A stretch of 64,000 bases of DNA from Rusavskia elegans (taxonomy: Eukaryota > Ascomycota > Lecanoromycetes > Teloschistales > Teloschistaceae), in assembly GCA_011316305.1 (NCBI GenBank), contig SAUG01000012.1, positions 248,001 through 312,000 on the forward strand, in the 5' to 3' direction. The position numbers and the translations under genes are program-made. Positions within the stretch are counted from its first letter, which is position 1; each line of letters starts with the position of its first letter. The notes below the pieces were generated by a model that was given only the letters and a program-made list of their open reading frames with translations, did no database searches and had not been told where the DNA came from. This document shows positions 11,821-24,308 of this stretch, in pieces.

Positions 11821-12530
11821 GGGTACTTATTGCTTGGGACGAGGAGGCGAGTTGAATTGGGTGATATAGATTTTGACTGGCAGGATGAAGGATATGGTGG
11901 ACGAGGGCAAAGACGATCAATAAAACACAGGATTACGGCATACGATGATGAAGAGAATCGTGATCCCATGAATGCGTTTGCCATCTCATTGGAGTAACAC
12001 CTCGGATTATCTTCAAGCGATAGCTCATGCCCCATACACAAACACTCCCATCTTCATCGTCCAATAAATCGTAGACAACCATTCCACTCCCAGCGCCCAT
12101 TCTCCATCTTTTTCTAGAAGCTCGCTCGTCGTATAAAACCATGCACCTCCAAACTCTTTATTAATTCCACACCGCGCCCGCTTCGACAGGTTCTGAGAAA
12201 ACCCCCATGCTAGTATTTTGGTTCAGGTGGCCTATCGGCGTACAATGGACATGGTATAATATGAAGGACAGGTAGCAAGAAGATAGCTCCAGTGTCTCAA
12301 CGGCGCCTCGCGATGAAGAAAAGACGGCAAATGGATCGACGACCACCAGTACCAAACTCCCAGGGCTTGGCTATGACGGTAGATATGACCTCGCAGGGTA
12401 TCAAGGAAAGCAACGGTATGGTCTGCGTAGTGATGACAGAGGGTGTGAATGGAGATCATCTGCCTCTTGGCAATGTAGGACACCGCGAAAGACTTTTGAA
12501 GGACGATGAATGTTGAGTGCCGTGATTTCT
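11821..12530. other. intergenic, convergent 3' region
   Basis: About 700 bp between the 3' ends of the MEMO-like and PNG1-like genes. Short open frames on both strands carry no motif. It presumably contains both terminators. Confidence 0.5.
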
Positions 12531-13982
12531 TCAGTGTCCTTCTCGTGGTGGTTGGTCGTTGTGTGGTGAGCGATTCCCAGCTTCACCACGTGCCTCTCGC
12601 CATTCCTGAGTACCGCTAGCTCGCTCTGGTAACTTCTGTTCATCTCCCGACGAGCCTGTCGATTGACCCGAGAGATTGATCCGTCCAATCTCTGCTGCGA
12701 GCGCTTGCACGACGTATCCTCTCAATTCCTTCTCCTCCCTGTGATCTTCGTAGATGACGCGGCGTCGGTCTTCCTTGGAAAGATTTTCTCTCCGGAGCTT
12801 CTTGATTTCATCTGTTATCCAGACAAGTACCTCCTCTGGGGAGCGGTTGCGGTCGGCTCCATGTTTCGCAGCGTCACGAACATAACGTCTAGTAACGTCG
12901 GTGGCACCGTCTGCCGAGAAAGCTATGCAGTATGACATCTTCTTGCCCCAGCCTGTAAAGACAACTATCAGCTGCTATCGATTGATACGGGGAAGAAGCG
13001 AGACTCACCTTCGGCGTATAATCTCGGATTGTCCCATGCTTCCTCGCAAGCATCCACGTGGATCCATCGTTTCTGCTGCTCCGAGTACACCTCGGTCCAT
13101 ACGTGATCTTCAGCGTTCCATACCCATCTGACACGGCCTCCGACCGCACGACAGAGCATACTGAAGCAGTCGGCCCATTCGCCGCAGCGCCCACGCCTCG
13201 TCTGCAGGAGGGTCCAGACATCACCGTAGCGGGGGAAGCGTTCGAAAGCGCGGCATTCGCTGGCCGAACAGCGGTACAATTCGACGCGCGTTGCGCTTCT
13301 GGCCCGTTCCTCGGGGGTGGGAGTTGTCATTCCAAGCGCAACGGTTGGAGCAGCACAGACAGGACATGGAGGATTGTTGACGAAGCTGAAGAATATACGC
13401 TTGAACCATCTAGAGACGGAGTCAGATCTGATTACCCTCTCGTCCAATTGACAGCGCTGCAAGCACTCACCTGAGTAATGCTCTGATGACACAATCCTGG
13501 TATCCCCACTCTGGCTTGGCATTGGGGTCGATGCTGGCGGCTTTTGCTTGTAGCAGCTGACTTTCGTCCTCTGCTTCTCCATATATCCTGTCAAGAGGGA
13601 TCACGGAGAGTGCTTCGTCAAGCAGACCGGGGTTCTCGTAGTGGGTCGGTTTGAAGGACAAGCCAATGAGGAGGCTGCGGAATCTGAGCGAGCGATCATC
13701 TTGTGGCGGCGAAGGAACCTTGGGCATGTTTCGTAGGGATGAGTATGATGGAAGGGCCGGTGCAATATTCTGTGCGGGCCGAGGTGGAGGATGGGGCCCA
13801 CGGTGAGATGATTGTCGGGAAGGGGTCGGTGTTGGATATGGAGAAGACTGAGCAGGATGTCTTGGACGACCTCGATCTGTTAGAGCGTTCAATCGGCGCG
13901 TGCGAAGAAGCTGTTCGAACTGTTGGGTGAGTTCATGGGGATCCAGTTGCTTCGGCGGCCGTTGAGGATCTTGATCGGCCAT
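12531..13982 (-). CDS. PNG1: peptide:N-glycanase (PNGase, transglutaminase fold)
   Basis: Three exons, 13982-13471, 13409-13009 and 12952-12531, 444 residues, with introns of 61 and 56 nt. The core carries two Cys pairs (Cys186/189 and Cys218/223) that bind the structural zinc in this family. The triad is Cys246 in [12 protein letters not shown], His273 in DHVWTEVY and Asp290 in WIHVDACE, followed across the last splice by [13 protein letters not shown]. The N-terminal 150 residues are polar and Pro-rich, and the C-terminus is charged and helical. The enzyme removes N-glycans from misfolded glycoproteins retrotranslocated from the ER, acting with Cdc48 and Rad23 in the cytosol or nucleus. All three catalytic residues are present, in contrast to some filamentous fungi where PNG1 is reported to be catalytically dead. 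Confidence 0.92.
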
Positions 13983-15388
13983 GATTGAAAGAGTCGACGA
14001 TGCGCCCGAGTGCTCGCAGTCTTTGCTCTTGTATCTGTGGATTTCGGATGAATCAATTCGGAGTGTCGGGTGAGACGAAAGACAGTAGTCAAAGTGGTCG
14101 GTCGTGAAAGTGCAATGGTTGGCGGAGGCTCAGTTGCAAGCACTGCCTGATGATGTCGCCACCAAGGGAAGGTCAGGTACGAGGCAGTCGCAGGGCAGTC
14201 CACCACGCAGACGGCGCCTTTCAGGTCTGCGCGTCAGCACAAGATCCGTCGACGATATGCCAGAACAACTGCAAGAAAGAAGAAGACGATTCTCGGCTGC
14301 TTCTTGGTACGAGTAGTAGTACCCCGACCCTGGCTGACGACGTCTGGACTGTCCTCGTCAGCTTCCCCAATGACTAAGCAGGACCACCAATCACATCCTC
14401 CCGGCTTTCATCCTTTCTTTTTCCGCGGCTTCAACCCATGTGCATACGCGTCACGGCCATCCCCGGAAACCCGTAGGTACATGTCCATATTGTTCCTCTC
14501 TTTAGGTCTAGAATTCCCACTGTCTATGTGATTCACCATGTTTCTTTGCCATCTCAACCAACATACCCCAGCCCGGGCACGTATGACCACAAAATATTAT
14601 ACATGGGAACTTGCTAGCATCGTACCCATCATTACGCAGGCTTTGCTTTGTACTCGTGACAAGCGAGTGGAGCTTACCTACGTTACGTTATCAAGCTATG
14701 TTGCCATTGGAGTTCCGTTTCGTGGCAATAGGATACTGCTCCTGATGTCCTCGACCGTTCCCAGCAAATGATCCGTACCTCTTGCTTCTCCCCCTTCTCC
14801 GACATCCTCTTTCTCTATCATGGTTCCACGATTTTTTCCTATTCGCATGTTCCTTACGCCTCGACCCTCACGCTACTCTTTGCTACCCACTCTATTCCGT
14901 TCACCTCATCTGACCCGCGATTATGGTCATCGGTACCGTCGCCTTCCGGATCGTGTCCCTAGCCACGTCAGATTGATTAACCTAAGAATGACGACGCTGC
15001 CGGTCTACGTCATCTTATTATAGCTTGCCTTCGGCACCTCGGAAGTGATAGCACCAGAGTCAGAGGGGACGCTGATGTGGAAGGCTTTATTTAGGAAATG
15101 GAGATGACGACAATGAGAATTTGGGCGATGTTGCGGGGTCGATAAGTGGGACTGTAGGTAGATGTGTTTACTATGATAATGACTATGATTGGATCGGTAG
15201 GTCGGTTGATAATACATTGTTTTCAAAGACCCGCAACGCGTCGACGGAATCTGATCCATCTCACGTCCGGAGAGGGAAAGTTCGGAACGATCAACAACGA
15301 CCAAGGCCCAAACTCGTATGAAGCCATTAAGGGAGGGTGGTACATATTATGTATACAGGTTTCGTTACTTTTATGTACTTGATACATG
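13983..15388. other. intergenic, no supportable gene
   Basis: About 1.4 kb between the start of the PNG1-like gene and the stop of UTP4, both on minus. It should hold the PNG1 promoter and the UTP4 3' UTR. Several frames of 60-105 codons exist on both strands without recognisable motifs. Confidence 0.45.
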
Positions 15389-18300
15389 TCATAACCTCAC
15401 GTCCGCATCTTTCCTCTCACTCCATTCCTGATCGCCATAGAACCTCTCCGGCAAGTCAACATCAAACATTGGCCTTTCCACCAATGCAACCTCCACTCCC
15501 TTCCCTCTTACCGTCTCCTCCCCGTCCGTTCCCACGACAGCGTCATCGTCATCGTCATCGTCCTCGTCTTCTTCTTCCCCACCGATCGGTACGATGCCAA
15601 GAATGGGCCTATACTTGAAGGTCCCCCAGAACGGCGGCCCCTTTCTTATCTCCTCACTCTGTGTTTTCTCGTCCTTCTCGCCGGTACCACTCCCCTCCCC
15701 ATTTATTGTCGCAACATCCTCACCTCTCCTCAGCCTCACCAGCGCCTGATCTTCCTCATCATCTTCCTCCTCATCCTCCACCTCGCTCTCATCGCTGACG
15801 TGTCTCCCTAATTTCACAAACGTGGTGTCTCCTCCCTTCGCGCCAGTGGTCTTGCGCATCTTGCGTCCAACGCCTGTGGTCAGTTCGTGAGGTGGAATTT
15901 GACTGCCCGCGCCGCTGTCCCTCTCTTTTTTGCCTAATCTTGTTGGACTATCACTGTCGCGGTCCATGGATAGATTTATACTTTTCTTCTGGACCGCCTT
16001 TTCCCGTTTCCTTTTCCGCATCTTGGAGAACTCTCCGACATGAGGCTCGTCGCCGTCACTTTCATCGTCCTCATCATGATCTGGTCTTGGTAGATCTTGT
16101 GCAAGGTCGAACATCCATAGCCATGCATTCCCATAGAGCCATATCCTTTGTCTATCAGGGTTCATCGAAGACGAATGGGCGACGTCCCATATACATCCCA
16201 TCGCTCTGTCTCTTATGGACCTGAACTCTTTGGGCAGAGCGGATGTAGGGTTACGACGAGACCAGTCGCTGATCTTGCCGGCCAAAATGTTGATTTCATA
16301 AAACTGATGCTCGGCCGTGACGACGAAAAGCCGGTCTTCTCCCATCGGAAGGTCGTGGGAATGGGGATAGGGGTTGTGGCGCGTTGGATGGAGATGGCCA
16401 TTGCCATTGGTGAGTGCCTTGGGCGAAATCGATGTAAATTTCATTGGGCGAAATGACATGATGAGAGCCGCGGAAGGTAGTTTGGGTATCAGATGAGCTG
16501 TGGGGTTGCGTTTCCAGTGTTGTGCGTAAACAAGAGTCGGATGGTCTTCTGCGTCTGACTCGTCCGACGACGATGACGACGATGACCATGAGGTTTTATC
16601 GTTGTTTGGACTAGTTATGGGAGGGTCTTGCGTAAGATCTTCGTGACCTTCTAACACCCAGGTATCGAGGTGGCCGGACAGATCGCCTACAGCAAGAATG
16701 CGACTGTCCGCTGAGAAAGCCACGCAGGAGATCGATCTGTCGTACGCTCCTAGACTGCCGTGGAGGTAATTAGACTGTAGCGTCCTTCGAGGTAGACGCT
16801 TGAAGTTGACGATCTGAGGTAGAAGACGAGGGGTTTTCTCAGAGTCTGCCCATCCAGCGACACGGATCGCTTGGATTTTGCTGTTGCTCGTAATAGAAAG
16901 CAGCCATTTGCCATCTGGGGACCATTGAATGATCTTGGCTCCGACACCACGCAGCTCGGTTGGTAATTCAATCTTGCGTAATCCAATAGTTGAGTCATCT
17001 TTGGCTTTCAGCCGAAAGACTTTGATAGTGGAGAGTGTTGCCACCACGAGCAAAGAGCCATCTTGGACTATGTCCGCACTGGTAATAGACTCTTCGCCCT
17101 GTCGCCAAGATAAGTGTACGAAGACTGGAAGGCCAAAAAGGTTGTACTCACCTGAATCAGCACCTTGGCCACAAGTCTCTTAGTTGGAGAGTGCGATGAG
17201 TCCCCGTACTCATTGCTTTCAACCAACGTTTGCAATGCTGTCGCTATTCTCCATACGCTGACTTCGCGATCCCACCAGCTCACGAGTAATCTCTTTCTCG
17301 GCGCGCTGCAAGTGGGAGGCTGCTGAGGAAGGCAAGGCAAAGTCCGGTGGTGTTCTTTCCCATATTCTCGAACAGGCACAATTATAGGCGCGGTGTCAAG
17401 GCCCCCGGAGGCCAAGATGCTTATGCCTTTCGTTTCAAAGGTAGTCATAGCTTTGACATCGTGTGAATGAAATCGTTGATGTGCAATCTCCACCCATCTT
17501 CTCTTTTCTCCTGACTTGCTGCCGGCGGTCCGTCTATAGAGAGTAGTCCGACGGTCCATACCGCCGCTGAAGACGGATTCGCCATCTACACTAACTGCAA
17601 GGTCGAGTATGTCTGCCTTGTGGCTCACGATCCGTTGTAGCCGCGAGTAAAGCTTTGCGTCCCAGAAACTAACGGTGCCCGTCGAGTCACCAGAAACAAT
17701 TGTTCCATCTAAAATGCATTTGACAGACCAGACCAAGATCTCTTTCGGGCCCCCTTCTGGTCCAGCACCGAGTGACATGGACCTGATTTGCTGGCCGTTG
17801 CGAATATCGAAGATTCGGATCGTGCTGTCGGCATGGCCAGTAATGAGGATGAACTTGGTCTGCCACGAAATACTCAGTACTCGCGCTTTCTTCTTTGCAG
17901 GTCGCGTTAAGGTTCTTTCGAATTTGAGATCGCCATCAGCGGTAGAGAGAAGCACGATGGACCCATCGGCGCAACCCACAGCCAAGCTCTGATACTGGGC
18001 GCTATCCTTGTCGTTTCCATTGACAATGTTGTCATCCTTCTTTTCTATCGATTGTTGTCGTGGTTGAGCTGCGATGCACCACAACTCTCCATAATTGCCC
18101 GAAGCATGCCGTATAGGTGTTCCATTGCCGAGATCCCACTCGGTGACCGCACTTGAGTAGCCAATACTGAACAGGCGCAATTTGCCGGACACGTTGGAAC
18201 CATTCTTGTCCTGCTCTTCTGGATCATGTGTCCAGACCAAGCCTTCAATACTTCGGTCCTTGCCTCCTCGAAAAGTTGATTCTTGGTGCCATGCGCCGCG

Positions 18301-18462
18301 CAGAGGGTTCCAAATTTCGATGTCACCGTTCGCTCGTCCGATGGCCAGTCTGAGGGTTGGCGGTCCTTTGCTAGAGGTCGCAAGAGAGGAGGGATGGGAG
18401 AATGCAAGGGTGTTTATCGCTGAAGGTGGGTAAGGAACGAAGCGACACCGGTGAACATCCAT
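15389..18462 (-). CDS. UTP4: U3 snoRNP (t-UTP) WD40 protein Utp4
   Basis: Two exons, 18462-17152 and 17098-15389, 1006 residues; the 53-nt intron starts GTGAGT and ends GACAG, giving VLIQ-GEESITSADIVQDGS. The N-terminus MDVHRCRFVPYPPSAINTLAFS is the Utp4/Cirhin signature. WD-like blades run through most of the protein (GRANGDIEIWNP, SAVTEWDLG, ADSTIRIFDIRNG, GTVSFWDAKLYS, GGMDRRTTLYRR, WWDREVSVWRI, DLSGHLDTWVLEG, RIWLYGNAWLWMFDL). Long acidic stretches near the C-terminus (EDEEEDDEEDQ and a run of Asp near residue 955) are normal for nucleolar proteins. Utp4 is part of the t-UTP subcomplex that starts assembly of the small-subunit processome for 18S rRNA maturation. Confidence 0.93.
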
Positions 18463-19123
18463 GACCTTTGATGTTAGCCGTGAGAAGGGAAAGACTGATC
18501 ATGCAGCATAGCTAACCAGTACACTACGAGTCGCTCAACGGGCAATCCATAGATGCGCCATAAACAATGGTGATGCCGTGAATAAGTTGAGGTCTACAAT
18601 TGTAGCTTCCCTCAATTTTCTGTAGATGCGGCCGGCAACTTTTCACGAGCTCGCTTCGCCCATCGGACTAGCCGCAATAAGCCGCACATGAGCTTATCTC
18701 AGGGGTCAGGAGGATGGACATTGCACTGACGATTTATTGTATCAGGGTAAGGGGCGATTCAGAGGCCAGTATTCAGCTAGTCAGAGGCAGCCGCTCTGTG
18801 AAGTGAGATGGCCTAACTGTTTGCACTACACCAGCCTCTTTCACTCTATCTCATTACCATAATGATCTCCCTCGGCCCATAAGCCGCCATTGCTGCGGTT
18901 GTCGACACATTACGAGTACAAAACCAATAGCTGTTGACCTTGCTGCTGTCTGATGAGGAAGCAATGAAATATCAAAGCAGAGAAAATGAGGAAATCCGAC
19001 ATGACGGGCCACAAGGAGTTTCCAAGATCCTACTAAGCGGTACATATCCTGCCATCCCATCGAAAACCATGATCCCAATGCGACTAACCATAGTCTCAGC
19101 GCCATCAACGAAGTATCCATCTC
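18463..19123. other. intergenic: UTP4 promoter and MARVEL-gene 3' region
   Basis: About 660 bp between two minus-strand genes, with no frame that I can support as a gene and no repeat seen. Confidence 0.5.
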
Positions 19124-20216
19124 TTATGACCCTTGATGTGCAGTGATAGGTGAGACATCACGCTGTTGCGGTGGAGGTGAAGGCATCTCAACGCGATTGG
19201 GTGGGTAGTTCGTCTGCTCGGGCTGGCTTTGAGGGTGACTGTAGTACTCGCTTGCAGATCCCTGCGGGTTGGCGGTGGGATATGTAAACTGTTGCATAGG
19301 CTCAGAGTAGCCGCTTTGCTGCATTTGGGGCTGCGTTTGTTGAGGTGAATAAGAGGTTCCTTGCGCGGTACCTTGAATATGAGTGATCCCTTGGCCATCG
19401 GGTGCCGGGTAACCCGGTGCAGGTGTTGGCTGTAGGCCACCAGGCTGTTGAGCAGTGTTGCCAGCTGGGGACGATGTTGAAGCAGCAGCAGCAGCGCCTG
19501 ATCTTCTGCCCTTGAAGATCCAGAATATGGTGGCAGCGGTTGTGAATGCGAACAGAATCCTGATAAAATTTCAGATGGCACGGTAAAAGATTCTACAGGT
19601 TAATCATAACTTACACCATGATAGAATCAAAGGCGGTTTTGGCATTCTTCTTGCTTGATCCAGGGCCAGTATTTCGATAGTACGCTCTCTCCTCAATCGA
19701 GCCCGTCAGGCCTCTAGGCGCAGGTGATTGATCTCGCTTGTAAATGTAGTAGCTGGAGCAATAGCAATAGATACCTGCCGTCCAGACCTCGTCGTAGGCG
19801 GGACAAGCATTGCAGAGGTCCGAGCAAGTGTATTGGGAGACGCCAGCAGCAGCAATCCAGATAATCAACATGAAAACGTCAAGTGCTAGTTGACCCCAGA
19901 CAAGCCATGGAACGACTCGGAAGAGGCCGGTTGGCCCAGTCGAGAAGATGAGGACAATCAGTACGAGGAATGATAGCACGGCCTACAAGAGTGTGAGCTT
20001 CCGCCGAAGCTGACTTTGCGTGGCTTGACTTACTGCAGCGATAGTGTAGGCGAGCTTTGATGGAACACTGCAACTCAGGGAGGTAAAATCACTCGCACTG
20101 GAGGCGGCGACGGCAAGGACGATGATGGTGACCAGCATCTGCACCAGCCTGACAAACCATAGCCATGGGAAACAGCGTTCCGACGTCTTGTCGCTGGTAT
20201 AAAACTTGAAAGCCAT
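19124..20216 (-). CDS. MARVEL-like four-span membrane protein
   Basis: Three exons, 20216-20034, 19982-19615 and 19559-19124, 328 residues, introns of 51 and 55 nt. Four hydrophobic segments are visible: about residues 17-40 (LVQMLVTIIVLAVAAS), 60-76 (VLSFLVLIVLIFS), 85-108 (LVWGQLALDVFMLIIWIAAAG) and 184-199 (ILFAFTTAATIFWIF, assembled by the last splice). The loop after segment 3 has a Cys cluster (CSDLCNACP and CYC). The cytosolic tail of about 125 residues is rich in Gln/Pro/Tyr. The topology and the loop Cys pattern fit fungal MARVEL-domain proteins, which are found in membrane microdomains and vesicle traffic. The specific role is unknown. Confidence 0.75.
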
Positions 20217-21838
20217 ACTGGCCCTGGAATGGGTAGAGCGACGTTGCTGTATCGAGTTATGAAGGAGACGAAGTCTTCACCACTGAGACGCGTAGAATGA
20301 AAGCTACGGGTGGGGAGATGATGCCTCCTTTAAGGCTTTAAGCTTCCCTTCAGACGAGGCTGCGATAAGCTCCAGCTTGTCTTGGAGAGGGAAGGCCTTG
20401 AAGTCTAGACGTCGGCCGTAGCGCCTCCGTATGCAGCTGCTCAATCTCCCACTACTGGCTCACAAATGTGTATGTCTCGGCACGCTAGATGGCGTGGGTC
20501 TTCGCGAGCAGGCGGGATCCTTGGTCGGTTGATGAAGATGCGGTGAAGAGGCCAGGACCTCGCTGTTTACATTGAGCAAGCTCTCCAGCGATGCCTCCGT
20601 CTGGTCTTTGCCAGTGAAGCAGTGAAGCAGTGAAGCAGAGACATGGACAACCTCGAGCATTACTGAGCACGAGGCTGAGGTCAAGCAGAGGGAAATAAGC
20701 ATCGTGCCAGAAAAGGCTGCAGCAGCTGGACCCGTCTGGTATCTGCAGCTTTTTAAGATGACGGCCTCGCGTACGAAAGTCGTTGATTGGGCAATGCAGA
20801 TTGGGGGCTGTTGGACGCTTTCCATTTTAGGCGCTTTACGATGCTTGTTCAGACGACACATGCTGATTGGCTTCATGGACGTCCTCTTTAGCAAAACGTG
20901 CTCTTGGTCGTGTACAGCTGTTTTACTTTGCTAGTCTGTAAACGATTTTGCTATGATAGACTCACCGCATCAGCTCGTTATATCATTCTCGTTGATACCA
21001 ATGTTATTGCTCTGCTATTCGATGCTGTTACTGTCTCGCCGAGATTGATACAGCCTTCCAACCGGGTGCGACTTGGGACATTGCTTTGGCCTGTTCCGTG
21101 TCAGAAAAGAGATGAGATGGTCCCCAAGCTTTCATTTTAGAACATTGCCCGTGGAAGAGTCATTTGTTCGCTTTCACTGGCAAACAAGTTGGTAGCAGGA
21201 AAACACGTTTTCAAGATTGTTTGCGCGCCATCATAAACAAAGGGAGGCTTCACTTCTACTTGAAGTTCAATAGTCAGTTATTCCTGGCCGGACGATACCT
21301 ATGTGCTGCGGCCTTTCTCTCTTTGTTTGCAGATCTATATACATGGCTACGTCGGACGGTTATATAATGGTTTTTCCAGTCTTGAGGCCTTTTTTAAGCC
21401 ATCGTTGACAGCGAGTACGCAATACGCAAACCCTAATGAGCGCATATCCCGCTCATTATATATGTTGTTTTCAACTTATGACTCCAATCACGTGTGGATC
21501 CATTATGTCGATCTCGTTTATCTGGAACTGTTGTTTTGTATACTCAATTTTCCACTCCATATCAATAGTGTCGAGTGTGAACAGATTTTTCTAGCAGTCA
21601 ACAATTTCTATACCATTCAACACAAACCCAGCCATCATATTTCCTACATCAAAATCCACCCCACCCTCAGGATCACCTTTGCTGCTGTTGTAGACTCGCT
21701 TTCCAACTTTCACAAATTGTTACCTCAGCTGGGGAAATATCAGCATCATCTTCAGAGCAAAGTCTTACCAGTATTCACGATCATATTGCGTCGACTCTAT
21801 CTAAGCCACCCAGTCGTAGCATCAACAGCTTCATCACC
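20217..21838. other. intergenic, divergent promoter region
   Basis: About 1.6 kb between the divergent MARVEL-like and USP genes. A three-copy octamer (AGTGAAGC) lies near 20617-20640. Frames at 20460-20894 (-) and 21303-21914 (+) are long but unrecognisable; the second overlaps the USP start in another frame. The segment 21400-21830 is pyrimidine/A-rich and likely the 5' leader of the USP gene. Confidence 0.4.
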
Positions 21839-24308
21839 ATGCCTCCCTACAAGCACCAGTCCTCATCTCGGGACATCAAGGATCGAGCCCATGCGCTATG
21901 TGGCCGAAAAGTAAATAGCTCTACCAAGCATCCCATTTTACTTTCTGGACTTCTGTTGATAATTGCGCGTACAGCTCGACTTCAAGAACGCCTCCAAATA
22001 TCTGGCTCAACATGCCAGAAAACAAAGCAAGCCACAGTCGACAAGGACTGGTAGGTCGGATTCGAAAGTAGCCAAGAATCGAGTGCATGAGTCAGCACAC
22101 ACCTCTCGGAACAGGAAGCAGACGAACGAGTCCCGATCGCGACCTGCCCAACTCCAATCCAGTACACCTGCCGTTGGCAGCAAGAAAAGAGACAGGGACG
22201 AAGACGATGAGCCCCGGGACGGTGGGTCAAACAAACGAAGCAAATTGGAGAAGCACGATAAGGTAGGAACTGAGAGCCTGCTTTGCTCAGTAGCACAGCT
22301 TTGTCACTACTGCTACCGTTGTCACTGTCACTAACAAGCTTCGAAGCAACCTTCCAAGCCCACGAACCTTCTTACCCAACCTCGATTTCAAGTACCTCTG
22401 TCTGGTTCTGATGGCAGGAAGAAGGTTACTGCTTGTCCTTCGGTTTCAAATCTTTCGTCAAAGACTGCGACGAGCGACCAGAAGACCTCAGTCACAGGCT
22501 CACTCAAGAGAAAGTCAGAGGATGGGCATGACTCACCGGCCAAGAAGGCAAAGGTCGAAAATAAAACCCTTTCTCCGATCATCACTCCGGCTCCCGCTCC
22601 TACCACATCAGCTGCAGACTCTGCAGCGCCCACTGATATTGCCAAGAACACCTCCTTCAAAGCCTCCCCGAAGAGGAAGGCAGAAGACGATATTGGAGCG
22701 CCCATCAAGAAGTCGAAGATAGAACAACCTGTGGAGAACGCAATTTGTGATGGCACTTCCAAGGCTGCTGGAGATTTGATGGCCCACAAGGGACACAAAC
22801 GAGGAAACGGAGGCCGCTCGACAAATCCACCCATCGCCGGCACCGGCAAAGCTGGCAGAAGACGCAATGAAGAACGAGCCGCTAAGTCTGACACGATCAA
22901 GACTGCCATAGTGAAGGAAGCTGAGGGGGCGGAGCAGGGTGGGTCTTCGACAGCAGAAGAGCAGGCTGACCCGGACATTGGAAGGCGACCCCCTCGAATG
23001 GCCAACGCAGTTGGCGATGGCGATCTCATGTGCTTTGCGAACACGGTGATCCAGGCGCTTGATAGTATCCCTGAGCTTCGGGACTGGTTGATAGCCAAGG
23101 GGTCAACCAGCGACGGTGTTGCATTCCCACCCTTTCCCATGAGAACCAAAAGGGAGGAAGTTGATACAGAAGCGGAGGAGGAATGGCATACGAAGATCGA
23201 GCAGATGCTCCGAGAGCAGGGGAAAACGTTAGTCAAGCGAGATTCCTCAACCAGACATGTCAAGCCTGGATGCTGATAGCTGTAGGTTCGGTCAATACCT
23301 GGGACAAACGCTCCAACACATGCGAGAAGCAGCTCAGAAGGGCGAGACAGTCTGCGCTCGTGGACTCATGAAGATGTTCTCAAAACACTACGCTGGATAT
23401 GACGGCGTGTCTGGCCAACAGGAGGCATTCGACTTTCTCGATAAGGTATTCAAGCTACTGGATGAGAAAGCGGTCGCCTCAGACGATGTGAGCAAGCAGG
23501 CCAACTCTCTGGTCAAGAACCTCTTTGGAGGTGAAAAATATACGCAGGTATGTTTTGCATGAGAATCTCTTCCATCGTCCAGGCGGACCCGGGTGTCAGG
23601 CGAAATGTCGAGTGCCCACCTTGCTAGGGGAAGAATTACTTTGTTCGTTTCGTTCGGGCAGTCAACTGATATAGTTATCTCTAGCTGGAATGCACGTGTG
23701 GGCACAACCATGATACCCCCTTCACCTCCGCGTACAGTTTACAACTGAACGTGGACAGCAAAAGCAGAGCGACGACAATTTCGAGCTGTCTCAACAGAGC
23801 CTTTGCAACAGTGAAAGTCGAGGACTACCGCTGTGAAACGTGCGGAAAGATGGTTACAGTATTTAAGAAAGATCGCATCAAGAGCTGGGGAAAATACCTC
23901 GTCTTACATCTGGATCGTGCCGAGCCTGCAAAAGGAAGAATAGAAGCAAAAATGATAAAGACCAAGATTGAAGCACAAGCACAGCTCAACCTCGACGACT
24001 TGATACTCGATAGTCAACTGCCTGCCAACAAGGAAGGGGAAGGTAGCACGGGGTCTCCACCAACAGTCAATTACGAGCCTATCGTGTTCATCGAGCGCAG
24101 TGGAGTAGGGTATGAGTGTCGGTTCCACCCAATGCTGGTCACATGATGCTGACTCTGGTACTCAAGCTGCGACGCGGGCCATTATTGGGCATATCGAAAA
24201 TTAGGCAGCCAATGGTTCTACTGCGATGACGAGAAAGTAGTGCGCAGAGATCCTCGCAGCTTCTTCAAGTCGACGACAGCTACCGTGATCATCTTGAAAC
24301 GGTGCTGA
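21839..24308 (+). CDS. USP-family ubiquitin-specific protease with divergent Cys box
   Basis: Six exons, 21839-21910, 21975-22262, 22347-23227, 23286-23547, 23685-24109 and 24167-24308, 689 residues. The N-terminal 330 residues are basic, Lys/Ser-rich and probably disordered (repeated KRK, KKSK and PAKKAK motifs, nuclear or nucleolar type). The Cys box is NAVGDGDLMCFANTVIQAL with Cys349, reading like the usual box but with Asp where the oxyanion Asn normally stands, five residues before the Cys. The finger region carries YTQLECTCGH and YRCETCGK. The His box is assembled by the last splice: CDAGHYWAYRKLGSQWFYCDD with His648 and Asp663/664, ending VIILKRC. Exon phases all agree. It should cleave ubiquitin conjugates; the layout recalls nuclear UBP/USP36-type enzymes, but I cannot assign an orthologue. 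Confidence 0.8.

Noticed and set aside
20460..20894. 144-codon minus frame in the MARVEL/USP intergenic region
   Set aside because: No recognisable domain and no splice partners with a coherent protein.
21303..21914. 203-codon plus frame overlapping the USP start
   Set aside because: Off-frame to the spliced USP model and without motifs; better read as a 5' leader.
22388..23263. 291-codon minus frame
   Set aside because: It lies entirely antisense to exon 3 of the USP gene; its Ser/Val-rich text mirrors the codon bias of that exon.
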